Part shown: piece by piece, positions 20,001 through 29,012 of the stretch | How the letters are laid out: each line of letters begins with the position of its first letter | Numbering within the stretch: position 1 is the stretch's first letter | Assembly: GCA_020048645.1 (NCBI GenBank) | Contig: JAIFMG010000089.1 | Location: forward strand, 1-50,456 | Reading direction: 5' to 3' | Length of the DNA stretch: 50,456 nucleotides | DNA from: Bacteroidota bacterium | GTDB lineage: Bacteria > Bacteroidota > Bacteroidia > Bacteroidales > UBA6013 | The notes under the pieces: model-generated | The model's input: only the letters and a program-made list of their open reading frames with translations | Databases searched by the model: none | What the model was told of the DNA's origin: nothing | Translations under genes and position numbers: made by a program

Positions 20001-21083
20001 AACTGGCTGTATCCCAACGGCAATATGTCTGCTGGGGCAAATTTGTTCGGTCTTCAGGCTGGCCAGTATCGCCTTAACCTCGTGGACGCCCGGGGCTGCC
20101 TTTTGCGCGATAGCCTTACCATCGTCGAGCCTCAGCCCTTGGACCTTGTGCGTTCGGTTGTTGATGTGAAATGTCATGGCGGTACCGATGGAGCCATTTT
20201 GAGCCAAGCTGAAGGCGGCTTGCCAGCTTATTCCTATCTCTGGAGCAATGGCCAAACATCCAATAATTTGTTTAATCTTTTGCCGGGCATTTATTCGGTT
20301 TTGATTTCAGATGCCAATGATTGCCAGGCATTTGATACAGTAAAGGTCACCGAGCCTTTTGGGATGGAGTTCGTCATGGAGTCGAGCTATGGCTGCCATG
20401 GCGCGAACGACGGAACCATCGAACTGGAAGTAACCGGTGGCCAGTCGCCGTACAGCTTCTTGTGGTCGAACGACATGATGACCGAAGACATCGCGGGTTT
20501 GGGCCCTGGCCTTTATCGTGTCAGGGTTACGGATGCCAGCAATTGCAGCCAGTTCGACGAGCTTGAAATAGTTGAACCAGAGGCTCTTCGACTTGCGGAT
20601 TCTACGGTTACGCCTGCCAGTTGCGCCATTGTTCGTAACGGATCCTTTTCTTTGGAAGTCGAAGGCGGAAATCCGCCCTACCGATACAATTGGTCGAATT
20701 TTTCCATCGACGGGAATATGGGCGTGAGCCTTGAAACCGGTTTTTATACGGTCATGGTTTACGATTCTAAAGATTGCCCTTTGCAGGTTGAGGCTTTTGT
20801 GCCCTATCTTTTCGAGGATTGCGTGGGCTTGACCAATGCCTTCACCCCCAACGGCGATGGCTTCAACGATCTTTGGCTTATGGATGGCTTGAGCTTGTTT
20901 CCTGATTCCAAAGTTTTAATTTTCAATCGCTTTGGGATACAAGTCTTTGAAGGCGGGCCCAACGATAGCTGGGATGGCATCTTCGATGGAAGACCGTTGC
21001 CGATGGACAATTACTTTTACATCCTTGATTTGAACTACCAAGACGAAGCCCCGATCCGAGGCAACGTGATGCTGGTTCGATAA
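14001..21083 (+). CDS. Giant PKD/SprB-repeat surface protein with T9SS type-B C-terminal domain (2360 aa)
   Basis: After a signal peptide (MKKRTIFWGFVLILAW, to about residue 24) comes a beta-propeller-like region (about 25-385; FGENAGLSFSAG, then SPDGKTISLA and SPDGHLLYVTD). A PKD domain follows (VDSVLWTFGDPASG to YTVRLTVYY), then an Ig-like segment and 23 SprB-type repeats. The C-terminus is a type-B T9SS domain (NAFTPNGDGFNDLW to GNVMLVR). Only 38 bp separate it from the preceding giant, and a SprF-like partner follows, so the three are probably one unit for a gliding or adhesion system. The propeller and PKD head differs from the head of the first giant, suggesting two adhesins with different tips on one stalk type. 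Codon use is visibly less GC-rich than in the first giant. Confidence 0.92.
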   Translation: MKKRTIFWGFVLILAWTSWPAFGQKQADYWYFGENAGLSFSAGAPVSLNDGQISTLEGCASISDAAGNLLFYTDGSVVRNRNHAFMSNGTGLMGDPSSTQSGVIIPNPTDGNIFYIFTVDACQNGLANGIRYSVVDMSLDNGLGRVTVKNTLLQNMVAEKITAVRHGNNAALWVLTHGYGNNNYYAFLIDENGVNATPVISSVGSVHNGTNDPFDACGTFGSSRGYMKASPDGKTISLAIGRSQNIEICDFNNTNGLVTNPVTIGGFGDPYGMEYSPDGHLLYVTDLVAPSRIVQIDLRNGNALTQITSSTATSYSALQVASDGKIYVGKVGLNTLASIEQPNEVGTACDFQVTSVGLGTGICYYGLPCFIQSFFYDPNFSYEGQCLGEVTTFSLNDVANVDSVLWTFGDPASGVFNTDRTFNPIHNYNAVGNYTVRLTVYYPTAIEVLEDVIQIYDLNIDLGADRVACGSSQLSLPTGLASITWSTGQSTRIITVNASGTYSVNVVDGKGCQDSDEVVLTVVSSPIMDSTRVFRGCNGQANGAITLFASQGVPPLRYSLNNGPYVFANTFPNLSPGSYAARVQDANGCITLQNLTLTSPTALGLSTSTVDPLCFGLSVGSATVAPSGGVGPYQVLWSSGNIGTSRQNLPAGWHGLVLTDANGCQRRDSVLINQPPAIVATATRQDVLCFGESTGALNVQVTGGTGLLSLTWAHGPTTASITGLAAGEYVLKTTDVRMCFKQDTFVVNQPQFPLRIGQVLANDIRCFNGEDGSIELTVSGGSAPYSFSWSNGASTPIISNLERDSYEVIVRDVNGCQVDTFAEIFEPLAPIESQVSFDNVTCYDAADGSVDLTVEGGTAPYQFLWSNSLQTEDLAHMAGGQYIVQITDASGCEWADTATIFEPSDPLVLSLAAQNIACKGARTGRIDLGIAGGITDYQALWNTGDTSTTLTQLSAGFYSVRVTDANGCQRDTSVILLEPFFAFEVNRAALTHIPCNGFPQGGIDLGVVGGAPPYSYTWSNGTTTQDQVGLAAGNYTVLIADRNNCVIDTSFAILQPESPLTVNWDIEPVRCKGQANGAVELSITGGTGPYVVAWSDGSADLERTGLLSGNLQLTVTDATNCVWTNQLFVPEPAAPLGFTANSENVACKGENSGRIELSPRGGTTPYGIAWNHGPNTFTIQNLSAGTYSATITDSKGCQTVYTAPISQPDFKFSIANESLVDVQCFGASDGRISLEIVGGTQPYNFLWSNNETTEDLQDVGAGTYILLARDARECLLVDTFALDQPAAPLLLDLQGQNADCKDATNGAIDLSINGGTSPYQTLWSNGETSQDIDLLTPGLYTVAVTDAQGCLAEGQVRIQTSLVVSYVEKPVSCFGGSDGGVNVSVVGGTPNYQFAWDHGKASEDLSGLLPGTYNLLVTDAEGCQTLLEAVVTQPNFPLRLDIASRNVSCHEGRDGQIELSASGGTQPYRFVWSNNSTNQNLTGVPDGYYVVSVLDARNCLADTFATLSQPPAPLLGSTSHADVLCFGQASGSINLQVSGGTPNYSYRWSHNSYTQNQFNLRGGRYWVRVTDAKGCTWSDTIVLDEPLQALRLEQTIDSIACHGDPTGAIGLAASGGTPGYRYDWTDGSSSPNRSGLVAGSYSVVVKDAHDCTLNRSFALNQPLPLQANFDALDVACNGQRSGRLAAIPSGGVVPYSYTWSVNQTDSLLENLAAGTYQLLLSDAKGCTYQSSASVGQPALPLGANWQVSPVRCKGEATGAVELEILGGTPAYAVVWGDGESGASHGGLAWGWHAARIEDAKGCVYMDSVFLTEPAQTLSLQVDSVSVNCPGSANGALDLSVFGGDLPYEYLWNDGQDSQDLIGISGGYYWVRVTDSRGCQRQVDAFVQEPLPFQSSASVQNVSCFNGSDGALNLTVGGGTPGYRYQWSNNQNFEDISGLSAGEHIVVITDNRNCTHRDSFSVEEPLEPLSAEIQHEDLACSGQGQGSISASFAGGTAPYVANWLYPNGNMSAGANLFGLQAGQYRLNLVDARGCLLRDSLTIVEPQPLDLVRSVVDVKCHGGTDGAILSQAEGGLPAYSYLWSNGQTSNNLFNLLPGIYSVLISDANDCQAFDTVKVTEPFGMEFVMESSYGCHGANDGTIELEVTGGQSPYSFLWSNDMMTEDIAGLGPGLYRVRVTDASNCSQFDELEIVEPEALRLADSTVTPASCAIVRNGSFSLEVEGGNPPYRYNWSNFSIDGNMGVSLETGFYTVMVYDSKDCPLQVEAFVPYLFEDCVGLTNAFTPNGDGFNDLWLMDGLSLFPDSKVLIFNRFGIQVFEGGPNDSWDGIFDGRPLPMDNYFYILDLNYQDEAPIRGNVMLVR

Positions 21084-21112
21084 GATGTCGATATACCAAA
21101 CAAGAAAACCAG

Positions 21113-22051
21113 ATGAAGATGAAAATTTTTTCTTTGATGCTGTTGCTCTCTTTTTTTTCGCTGGCTGCTACGGCCCAGGAGTTGCCATTGAACCGCATGT
21201 ACATGCTCAACGGCTATTTGCTAAATCCCGCTGTTACGGCGTCCAACGCGTCCAATGCGAAAGTCGTGGCAAGGCAGCTGTGGGTGGGCTGGGAAGAGGC
21301 CCCGCGCACCCTGGTGGGCAGTGGGCACTGGCGGCTGGGGCGCGACAAAAAGAGCGGTGTTGGCGGCATGATTTACAACGACAAGAACAACGCTATCAAC
21401 CGCTTTGGATTCCAGGCTAGTTTTGGTCACCGGGTAGCGCTTAGCAATAAGATCAACATGGCCTTCGGCCTGGCGCTTTCTGCGCAGCAGTTTAGCCTGA
21501 ATACCAGTGGATTGTATGGAAATGACGCTAGCGATCCGCTGCTGACAGGCGCCACTGAAAGCGTGTTTGGCCTGCCCGACGCGAGCGCTGGTTTTTTGAT
21601 CTATTCTGCCAAGGCCTACTTCGGGGCATCCATTTCGAATGCTTTCCAGTCGAAGATCAAGCTGCGCACGGACGGTGCCAGCGAGAGTGCCGTTCCGCGG
21701 TCGGTTTTCCTGACGGGCGGGCTTCGCAACGAGGTCAACTATTCGATCGTCTGGGAGCCTTCGGTGATGATGCTTTGGACGCAGGGTTTCCCCATCGAGT
21801 TGCACGTGAACACCAAATTTCGCTTTGATGACAAGTTTTGGCTCGGGGGCTCTTACCGCATCAACAACGCGTTGCAGGTCATGGCCGGGTTCCAGTTTTT
21901 GGAATACGAGCTGGGCTACGTCTATGAGTACACTCTGAGCAGCCTCAACCGCTTCAACCAAGGCTCGCATGAGTTGATGCTGGGCATCAACCTCGAATAC
22001 CGTCGGCCGCTTCGCCGGTCGGGTGCAGTCCAGTGTCCTGCTTTTCTCTGA
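21113..22051 (+). CDS. Type IX secretion system outer-membrane partner, PorP/SprF family
   Basis: A signal peptide (MKMKIFSLMLLLSFFSLAATAQ) is followed by the family opening QELPLNRMYMLNGYLLNPAV, and by beta-barrel-like strands with alternating residues throughout. The 312-aa length fits the PorP/SprF family. In Flavobacterium johnsoniae SprF is needed to deliver SprB to the surface, and sprF lies next to sprB; here the gene is 29 bp after a SprB-repeat giant. It therefore probably anchors or exports one or both giants. The last residues (GAVQCPAFL) do not fit a strand. Confidence 0.9.
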   Translation: MKMKIFSLMLLLSFFSLAATAQELPLNRMYMLNGYLLNPAVTASNASNAKVVARQLWVGWEEAPRTLVGSGHWRLGRDKKSGVGGMIYNDKNNAINRFGFQASFGHRVALSNKINMAFGLALSAQQFSLNTSGLYGNDASDPLLTGATESVFGLPDASAGFLIYSAKAYFGASISNAFQSKIKLRTDGASESAVPRSVFLTGGLRNEVNYSIVWEPSVMMLWTQGFPIELHVNTKFRFDDKFWLGGSYRINNALQVMAGFQFLEYELGYVYEYTLSSLNRFNQGSHELMLGINLEYRRPLRRSGAVQCPAFL

Positions 22052-22299
22052 AAATCAGAATGAAGGAAGCGTAGCGGAGGTCAACTTCATGAACCGAGGG
22101 GCAAAAAATGCGTCATGGGTCCTTCCGTTTGGGTTAATTTCCTAATTTTACGCGAGCCAAAAGGGGCGGCCTTTCCACAGCGGTGGTCAAGCCAAGCCGG
22201 TTCAGGTCCGGAAAAGGTCGTCAAGACCGATTTGTTTCGACATTTTTTTCATGTTTTGATTCTAATTAGACAATCGACCCTGAAACTCCAAATTGAAGA

Positions 22300-23709
22300 A
22301 TGAAGAACACTTTTTTTGATCTCGTTGAACAAAGTTACTACTTCCCCCAAGATGGTTTCGACCTTCGCGAAAACTACTTGACCTTTCATGGCATTTCGTT
22401 GAAATACCTGATTGAGAAGTACGGAACCCCCTTTAACTTGATCTATCTGCCCAAGATAGGCGACCAGATCAAAAAGTCTCGGAACTTGTTCAACCGGGCC
22501 ATAAAAAACTTGAACTATGGCGGACGCTACAAGTTCTGCTATTGCACCAAGTGCAACCACTTCAACCACGTGCTCAACGAGGTGGCCAAGTATGAAACAG
22601 ACCTTGAGACTTCTTCGGCTTTTGATATTGACTTGATTCTCAATTTGTATAACACAGGGAAAATTAAAAAGGACATCGTCATCCTGCACAATGGTTACAA
22701 GACCGATGAATACATCGAGAAAATCATTGAGCTGCAAGAGTATGGCTTTGAAAATTCCATCACCATACTGGATGGGGTCAAGGAACTGAACCGGTTGCTT
22801 CGTCACGTCAAAGGAGACCGCAAGGTGAAAATCGGCGTGCGAATGTCCATCAACGAGGAGGCGCAGTCGGCCTACTACACCTCGCGGCTGGGTATTCCCG
22901 CTTCCGAAATCATCAATTTTTTCAAGGCACACATCCAAGACAACGAAAAAGTAGAGTTGAAACTCTTCCATTTTTTCGTGGATTCTGGCATCAAGGACAC
23001 CATTTACTATTGGGGCGAGTTCAAGCGCGCCTTGAAGTTGTACATCGACCTCAAGAAGCAATGCGACACGCTGGATTCTTTCGACCTTGGAGGTGGATTT
23101 CCCATCCGCAACCATTTGGGTTTCGAGTACAACTACGAGTACATGATCAACGAGATTGTCACGAGCATCAAGGAGTTCTGCGTCAAAGACAGTGTGCCCG
23201 AGCCTGACATTTACACCGAGTTTGGGCGCTACACCATCGGCGAAAGTGGCGCCATCATCTTTGAGGTTTTGGAGCAGAAGCAGCAAAATGATACCGAGTT
23301 GTGGTACATCATCAACAACAGTTTGATGAACACCATCCCCGACGCCTGGTCCATCCACGAGAAGTTCATCCTGTTGCCCGTCAACAAGTGGCAAAACGAA
23401 TACACCCGCGTCAACATCGGCGGCATCAGTTGCGACCATTCCGACTACTACAACTCCGAAGACTTGAACCAGGAAGTCCTCTTGCCTCGCTTTTCGGACG
23501 ATGAGCAGGAGCCGCTTTACCTGGGCTTCTTCCACACGGGCGCCTACCAGGATTCGATTAGCGGCTACGGGGGTATCAAACACTGTCTGATTCCCGCACC
23601 CAAACACATCATCATCGACAGGGATGACCGCGGGAATTTCACCGACTACTTGTACCGACACGAACAAACGGTACACGACATGTTCAACATCTTAGGTTAT
23701 ACCACATGA
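22300..23709 (+). CDS. speA: Arginine decarboxylase, PLP-dependent (Bacteroidota SpeA type)
   Basis: This fold-III PLP enzyme converts arginine to agmatine and CO2. The PLP lysine is K84 in YCTKCNHF; the phosphate-binding GGG is in FDLGGGFPIRNH. At 469 aa it is the short form found in Bacteroidota rather than the 630-aa E. coli SpeA. Its TGA overlaps the agmatinase start (ATGA at 23706-23709), so both steps of putrescine synthesis are coupled. The start at 22300 leaves a normal N-terminus. No nearby promoter was convincing in the 248-bp gap upstream. Confidence 0.92.
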   Translation: MKNTFFDLVEQSYYFPQDGFDLRENYLTFHGISLKYLIEKYGTPFNLIYLPKIGDQIKKSRNLFNRAIKNLNYGGRYKFCYCTKCNHFNHVLNEVAKYETDLETSSAFDIDLILNLYNTGKIKKDIVILHNGYKTDEYIEKIIELQEYGFENSITILDGVKELNRLLRHVKGDRKVKIGVRMSINEEAQSAYYTSRLGIPASEIINFFKAHIQDNEKVELKLFHFFVDSGIKDTIYYWGEFKRALKLYIDLKKQCDTLDSFDLGGGFPIRNHLGFEYNYEYMINEIVTSIKEFCVKDSVPEPDIYTEFGRYTIGESGAIIFEVLEQKQQNDTELWYIINNSLMNTIPDAWSIHEKFILLPVNKWQNEYTRVNIGGISCDHSDYYNSEDLNQEVLLPRFSDDEQEPLYLGFFHTGAYQDSISGYGGIKHCLIPAPKHIIIDRDDRGNFTDYLYRHEQTVHDMFNILGYTT

Positions 23710-24551
23710 GCACTTACGCAGGCATCGATCCGCAGTACGCGGACAAGCAAAAAGCGGCTATATGGCTGCAAAACATTCCTTTCGATGGGACGAGCACCTG
23801 GGGAAAGGGAGCGGACAAGGGCTTCGAAGCCTTTCTGGACGCTTCCGAAAACATGGAGCTTTATGACATTGAAACCCGGTCCGAGGTCTATAAAAAAGGC
23901 GTTTTCATCTTGCCTGCCATCACCGAGGGCGCTTCAGCCGAGGCCATGTTTGACGCTGTTTACGCTTCAACCAAAGAGCTGCTCAAACATGACAAGTTCC
24001 TGACCTTTTTCGGCGGCGAGCACTCTGTCAGCATCGGCCTTATCAAGGCACATTACGAAAAGTTCGAGAACCTGAGCGTCCTGCAAATCGACGCCCATGC
24101 CGACCTTCGGCCCGAGTACCACGGCACGCCCTACAACCATGCCTGCGCCGTCTATGACGCCTCCAAGAACACCAACTTGATACAGGTGGGCATCCGGAGC
24201 ATGGACGTGAGCGAAGAAGAGCACCTGGACCGCGGCAAGTGCTTCTTTGCCGAGCAGATGTATGGCAACACCGACTGGATGCAGGCTTCGATCGACAAGC
24301 TGACCGACAAGGTCTATATCACCATCGACCTCGATGCGTTCGACGGCTCCATCATGCCCGCCACCGGTACACCTGAGCCTGGAGGCATGGACTGGAACAC
24401 GATGATCCGCTACCTGCGCAAGGTTTTCGAGCAGAAGGAAGTCGTTGGTTTTGACATTGTTGAGCTCGCACCCATCGAAGGCTTCAAGGCTCCTCAATTC
24501 CTGGCCGCGAAACTCTATTACAAGATGTTGAGCTACAAGTTTTGCCTTTGA
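23706..24551 (+). CDS. speB: Agmatinase
   Basis: Ureohydrolase that splits agmatine into putrescine and urea with a binuclear Mn site. The ligand motifs are all visible: GGEHS with H106, DAHADLR with D129, H131 and D133, and IDLDAFD with D208 and D210. Length 281 aa is typical. It overlaps speA by 4 bp and precedes the deoxyhypusine-synthase-like gene by 47 bp, giving a three-gene polyamine operon. Confidence 0.95.
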   Translation: MSTYAGIDPQYADKQKAAIWLQNIPFDGTSTWGKGADKGFEAFLDASENMELYDIETRSEVYKKGVFILPAITEGASAEAMFDAVYASTKELLKHDKFLTFFGGEHSVSIGLIKAHYEKFENLSVLQIDAHADLRPEYHGTPYNHACAVYDASKNTNLIQVGIRSMDVSEEEHLDRGKCFFAEQMYGNTDWMQASIDKLTDKVYITIDLDAFDGSIMPATGTPEPGGMDWNTMIRYLRKVFEQKEVVGFDIVELAPIEGFKAPQFLAAKLYYKMLSYKFCL

Positions 24552-24598
24552 TAAGGTCGCACCCCAATTTTCACAACCGCTTCAAAAACCACACTTCG

Positions 24599-25570
24599 AT
24601 GAACGGAGCTATTTCAAACTTCATAGAAACACATTACAGGCACTTCAACGCGGCGGCTCTTGTTGACGCTGCCAAGGGTTACAAAAAACACCTTGAAGAG
24701 GGTAAGAAGATGCTTGTCAGCCTCGCCGGGGCCATGAGCACGGCCGAGCTGGGCATCTCCTTGGCCGAGATGCTTCGGCAGGACAAAATCCAAATCATCT
24801 CCTGCACGGGTGCCAACTTGGAAGAGGACCTGATGAACCTTGTGGCGCACTCGCACTACAAGCGCGTGCCCAACTACCGCGACCTGACGCCCGAACAAGA
24901 ATGGGAACTGCTCGAAAAAGGCTGGAACCGTGTGACCGATACCTGCATCCCCGAGGAAGAGGCCTTCCGCCGCCTGCAAAAGCACATTTTCCAAATTTGG
25001 AAAGATGCCGAAGACAAAGGCGAGCGCTTTTTTCCGCATGAATTCATGTTCAAGCTGCTTCTTTCTGGTGTGTTGGAACAATACTACGAAATCGATCCCA
25101 AGAACAGTTGGATGCTGGCGGCAGCCCAGCGCAACTTGCCGATGGTGGTTCCGGGCTGGGAAGATTCGACCATGGGCAACATCTTCGCGTCGTACTGCCT
25201 CAAGGGTGAGCTCAAGCCCTCGACCATGAAATCGGGCATCGAGTACATGACTTTCTTGGCGGACTGGTACACCGATAACGCTGGAAAAGAAGGCATTGGC
25301 TTCTTCCAAATCGGTGGCGGAATCGCTGGGGACTTCCCCATCTGCGTGGTGCCGATGCTCAGCCAGGACATGGAACGCGAGGATACGCCTTTCTGGAGCT
25401 ACTTCTGCCAGATCAGCGATTCGACGACCAGCTACGGTTCCTATTCGGGCGCCGTTCCCAACGAAAAGATCACCTGGGGAAAACTTGGCATCGACACGCC
25501 GAAGTACGTTGTGGAATCGGATGCCACCATCGTTGCACCCTTGGTTTTTGCCTATGTTTTGGGCTGGTGA
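24599..25570 (+). CDS. Deoxyhypusine synthase family protein
   Basis: This 323-aa protein has the NAD-binding landmarks of deoxyhypusine synthase: MLVSLAGAMSTAELG, CTGANLEEDL, FQIGGGIAGDFPI and the active-site lysine region around K302 (TPKYVVESDATIV). In eukaryotes and archaea the enzyme modifies eIF5A. Bacteria lack that substrate, and bacterial relatives are thought to transfer aminobutyl groups to small polyamines, for example as homospermidine synthases. Its place after arginine decarboxylase and agmatinase supports a polyamine role; the exact product is unknown. The ATG at 24599 is preferred to 24542, since the extra 19 residues overlap speB and look non-coding. Confidence 0.9.
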   Translation: MNGAISNFIETHYRHFNAAALVDAAKGYKKHLEEGKKMLVSLAGAMSTAELGISLAEMLRQDKIQIISCTGANLEEDLMNLVAHSHYKRVPNYRDLTPEQEWELLEKGWNRVTDTCIPEEEAFRRLQKHIFQIWKDAEDKGERFFPHEFMFKLLLSGVLEQYYEIDPKNSWMLAAAQRNLPMVVPGWEDSTMGNIFASYCLKGELKPSTMKSGIEYMTFLADWYTDNAGKEGIGFFQIGGGIAGDFPICVVPMLSQDMEREDTPFWSYFCQISDSTTSYGSYSGAVPNEKITWGKLGIDTPKYVVESDATIVAPLVFAYVLGW

Positions 25571-25601
25571 GCTGACCCGATTGTTCAATTTGCAACATAA
25601 G

Positions 25602-25633
25602 AAAAAAGCAGCGAGCAATCGCTGCTTTTTTTT
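25602..25633. terminator. Bidirectional intrinsic terminator
   Basis: AAAAAAGCAGCGA and TCGCTGCTTTTTTTT form a strong stem with a four-base loop, with A and T runs on both sides. It sits between the convergent polyamine operon and aceK and overlaps the aceK stop by one base, so it can serve both. Confidence 0.85.
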
Positions 25634-27438
25634 CAATCGGTTTTTCTGCCCAGTTGGTATTGCGGTCGATAGGGCGAGAAGGTTAGGAATTCTCCGGCCT
25701 TTATGCTCTCTTGCGTGCGCCTCCAGTAGTGTACGTCGAAGAGGTCGCCATGCTTTTCGAGGAAGGCTTGGCGGGTTTGCCAGTTTCCGAGGAGGAATCG
25801 TCGAAATTCTTCGGGATAGATGTCGTCTTTTCCTGGCGCGAAATGCGGCTCATCCGAGAACTCCTCGTCTTCGTGCCGGGCTTCGGGCAGGTAGAGGAAG
25901 CGGCAAGTGGTCAACAGGGATATTTCGTCGTAGTCGTAGAAAATCACTCGATTGTGTCTTGTCACGCCAAAGTTTTTGAGCAGCATGTCCCCAGGAAAAA
26001 TGTTTACGCTGGCTAGATCCTTGATGGATTGTCCGTAGTCGAGCATGACCTCCTGGGCGGCTTCCGCGGGCGCGTCGAGCAGGTAGAGGTTGAGCGGAAT
26101 CATGCGCCGCTCGGTGAAAAGGTGCTTGATGATGACGGTCTCGCCTTGTAGTTTCACGATGCTGGGTGCCACGGCGAGCAGTTCTTCGAGCAGGTTCGGT
26201 TCGAAGCGCCTCTTCTCGAAGGCGAAGTGCTCGAACTCGTGCGTATCGACCATTCGTCCGGCCCTGTCGTGCCTGGAAACCAGCCGATAAGCCTCTTTTA
26301 CCTTGGCATGTGTCGTGGTTTTTTGCGGGGCGAACTGGTCTTTGATGAGCTTGAAAACAAAGTCAAAAGAAGGCAGGGTGAATACGCTCATGACCATGCC
26401 TTTGATACCCGGCGCGATGACGAATCGCTCGGAGGTCTTTTGCAGGTGCCGGAGCAAGTGTCGGTACAGTTCGGACTTGGCGTGTTTGACGAATCCGATG
26501 GACTGGTATAGTTCGCTTGAGGATTTGTGGGGAAGCAAAACCTTCAAAAAGCGGATAAATTCGCTAGGAATTTCGACATCGACCATGAAATAGCTACGGG
26601 TGAAGCTGAAGATGATGCTCATCTGGTCGGCGTCGGCGATAAAGGCATCGATATAAACGCCTTTTTCGCTATGCAACATGGGCAAAATAAAGGGAAAAAC
26701 AATGCCAGAGATGTAAATCCTGCCGATGAGGTAGGCCGCTTGGTTGCGGTAAAATGGCGGCTTCAGCATCTCGATGCGGACGTCCGGGAGTTGGTCGTAG
26801 TCGGCCAGGACTTCCTTACGGATGCGGCAGGCCAGTTTCTCGACGTCGTGTTCGAGGTTTTCGTAGGGGACGCCCTTGGGCTGGTAGTCGAGCAGCAGCT
26901 TTCGGAGGGCGGCTTCGAGCTTTTGCCCATCGACGGCATAGGTGGTGTAGATCGGTTCGCCCGATCGGCGGAGGATGTGCTCGTGCTCCGAGAAGATGAA
27001 CATGAGCTCCTCGCGGTCTTCGACATCGCCGAAAACCCTTCTTCCCAGAGAGTTGAAGAAGGTTTCGGCCAGTTCGAACTCCAGCGAGAGGGTGATGGCT
27101 CGGCTGTAGTTTCGTTTGATTTCGCGCCACATGTCCTTGTCGTGCAACTGTGGGCCCATCAGGGCGCGGACCTGGACGACCAATGCGGCCATGCTTTCGG
27201 GGTAGAGGTCGAAGCGGCTGAGCGAATCGTCGCGCAGCTCGGGCCACTGTCGGTTGCGGAATCGGTTGTGCGCCCGGTTGGTGATGGTCCTGAAACGGCG
27301 GATGTACTTCCGAAAATGGCTCAGTATCAGCTCCGGAACTTCCCAATTCAGGAAAGCGCTCCCGGTGTTGAAGCTCTCGAAACTGGGATTAGGCATCGTT
27401 GCGTCGTTGTTTTTCTGGGTAGTCGTTTCCGTCAGCAT
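25633..27438 (-). CDS. aceK: Isocitrate dehydrogenase kinase/phosphatase
   Basis: AceK phosphorylates isocitrate dehydrogenase to divert carbon into the glyoxylate shunt, and reverses it. The 601-aa length fits, and the kinase core is clear: a Walker-like segment APGIKGMVMSVFTLPS, the catalytic and metal region DYGQSIKDLASVNIFPGDML followed by KNFGV, and VIFYDYDEI. It is the last gene of an aceB-aceA-aceK run in the same order as in E. coli, separated from aceA by 188 bp. AceK is best known from Proteobacteria but also occurs in Bacteroidota. Start at 27438; the downstream ATG (MPNPSFESF, residue 15) is an alternative. Confidence 0.95.
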   Translation of the reverse strand: MLTETTTQKNNDATMPNPSFESFNTGSAFLNWEVPELILSHFRKYIRRFRTITNRAHNRFRNRQWPELRDDSLSRFDLYPESMAALVVQVRALMGPQLHDKDMWREIKRNYSRAITLSLEFELAETFFNSLGRRVFGDVEDREELMFIFSEHEHILRRSGEPIYTTYAVDGQKLEAALRKLLLDYQPKGVPYENLEHDVEKLACRIRKEVLADYDQLPDVRIEMLKPPFYRNQAAYLIGRIYISGIVFPFILPMLHSEKGVYIDAFIADADQMSIIFSFTRSYFMVDVEIPSEFIRFLKVLLPHKSSSELYQSIGFVKHAKSELYRHLLRHLQKTSERFVIAPGIKGMVMSVFTLPSFDFVFKLIKDQFAPQKTTTHAKVKEAYRLVSRHDRAGRMVDTHEFEHFAFEKRRFEPNLLEELLAVAPSIVKLQGETVIIKHLFTERRMIPLNLYLLDAPAEAAQEVMLDYGQSIKDLASVNIFPGDMLLKNFGVTRHNRVIFYDYDEISLLTTCRFLYLPEARHEDEEFSDEPHFAPGKDDIYPEEFRRFLLGNWQTRQAFLEKHGDLFDVHYWRRTQESIKAGEFLTFSPYRPQYQLGRKTD

Positions 27439-27626
27439 AGGTCGGTGCTAAGGAGGTTAAAGAAATCGGGATTCAAACCAGAGTAAAAACCGCCGCCCCC
27501 CGTGCTGTCAAACACAAAACAAAACCAGGGAATATAGGGGCACAAATCCAATGGGCCAATCCAGAGGGAGGAATGACGGGGGGCGGCGGCAAATGGCAGT
27601 CGTTGCGCTTTTTTTCGGAAGGCGGC

Positions 27627-28910
<1,284 letters not shown>

Positions 28911-28960
28911 GGTTGTCAAAGGATTAAGGATTTGGGTGAAGTTTGTTTTGTTTTTTTTGC

Positions 28961-28991
28961 AAAGGCGAAGGAGCATCGCCCCTTCGCCTTT
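28961..28991. other. Perfect 11-bp inverted repeat between aceB and aceA
   Basis: AAAGGCGAAGG (28961-28971) pairs with CCTTCGCCTTT (28981-28991) around a 9-nt loop. In the operon direction (minus strand) no T run follows it, so it is more likely an mRNA-stabilising or attenuating hairpin than a terminator. Confidence 0.6.
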
Positions 28992-29012
28992 TTGGGATAT
29001 TGGCCAATGCTG

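Noticed and set aside
22249-23676. 475-codon open frame opposite speA
   Set aside because: Val/Asp/Gln-rich shadow frame; speA has clear PLP motifs.
28961-28991. Terminator between aceB and aceA
   Set aside because: The hairpin is perfect, but in the direction of the operon it is followed by GCAAAAAAAA rather than a T run.
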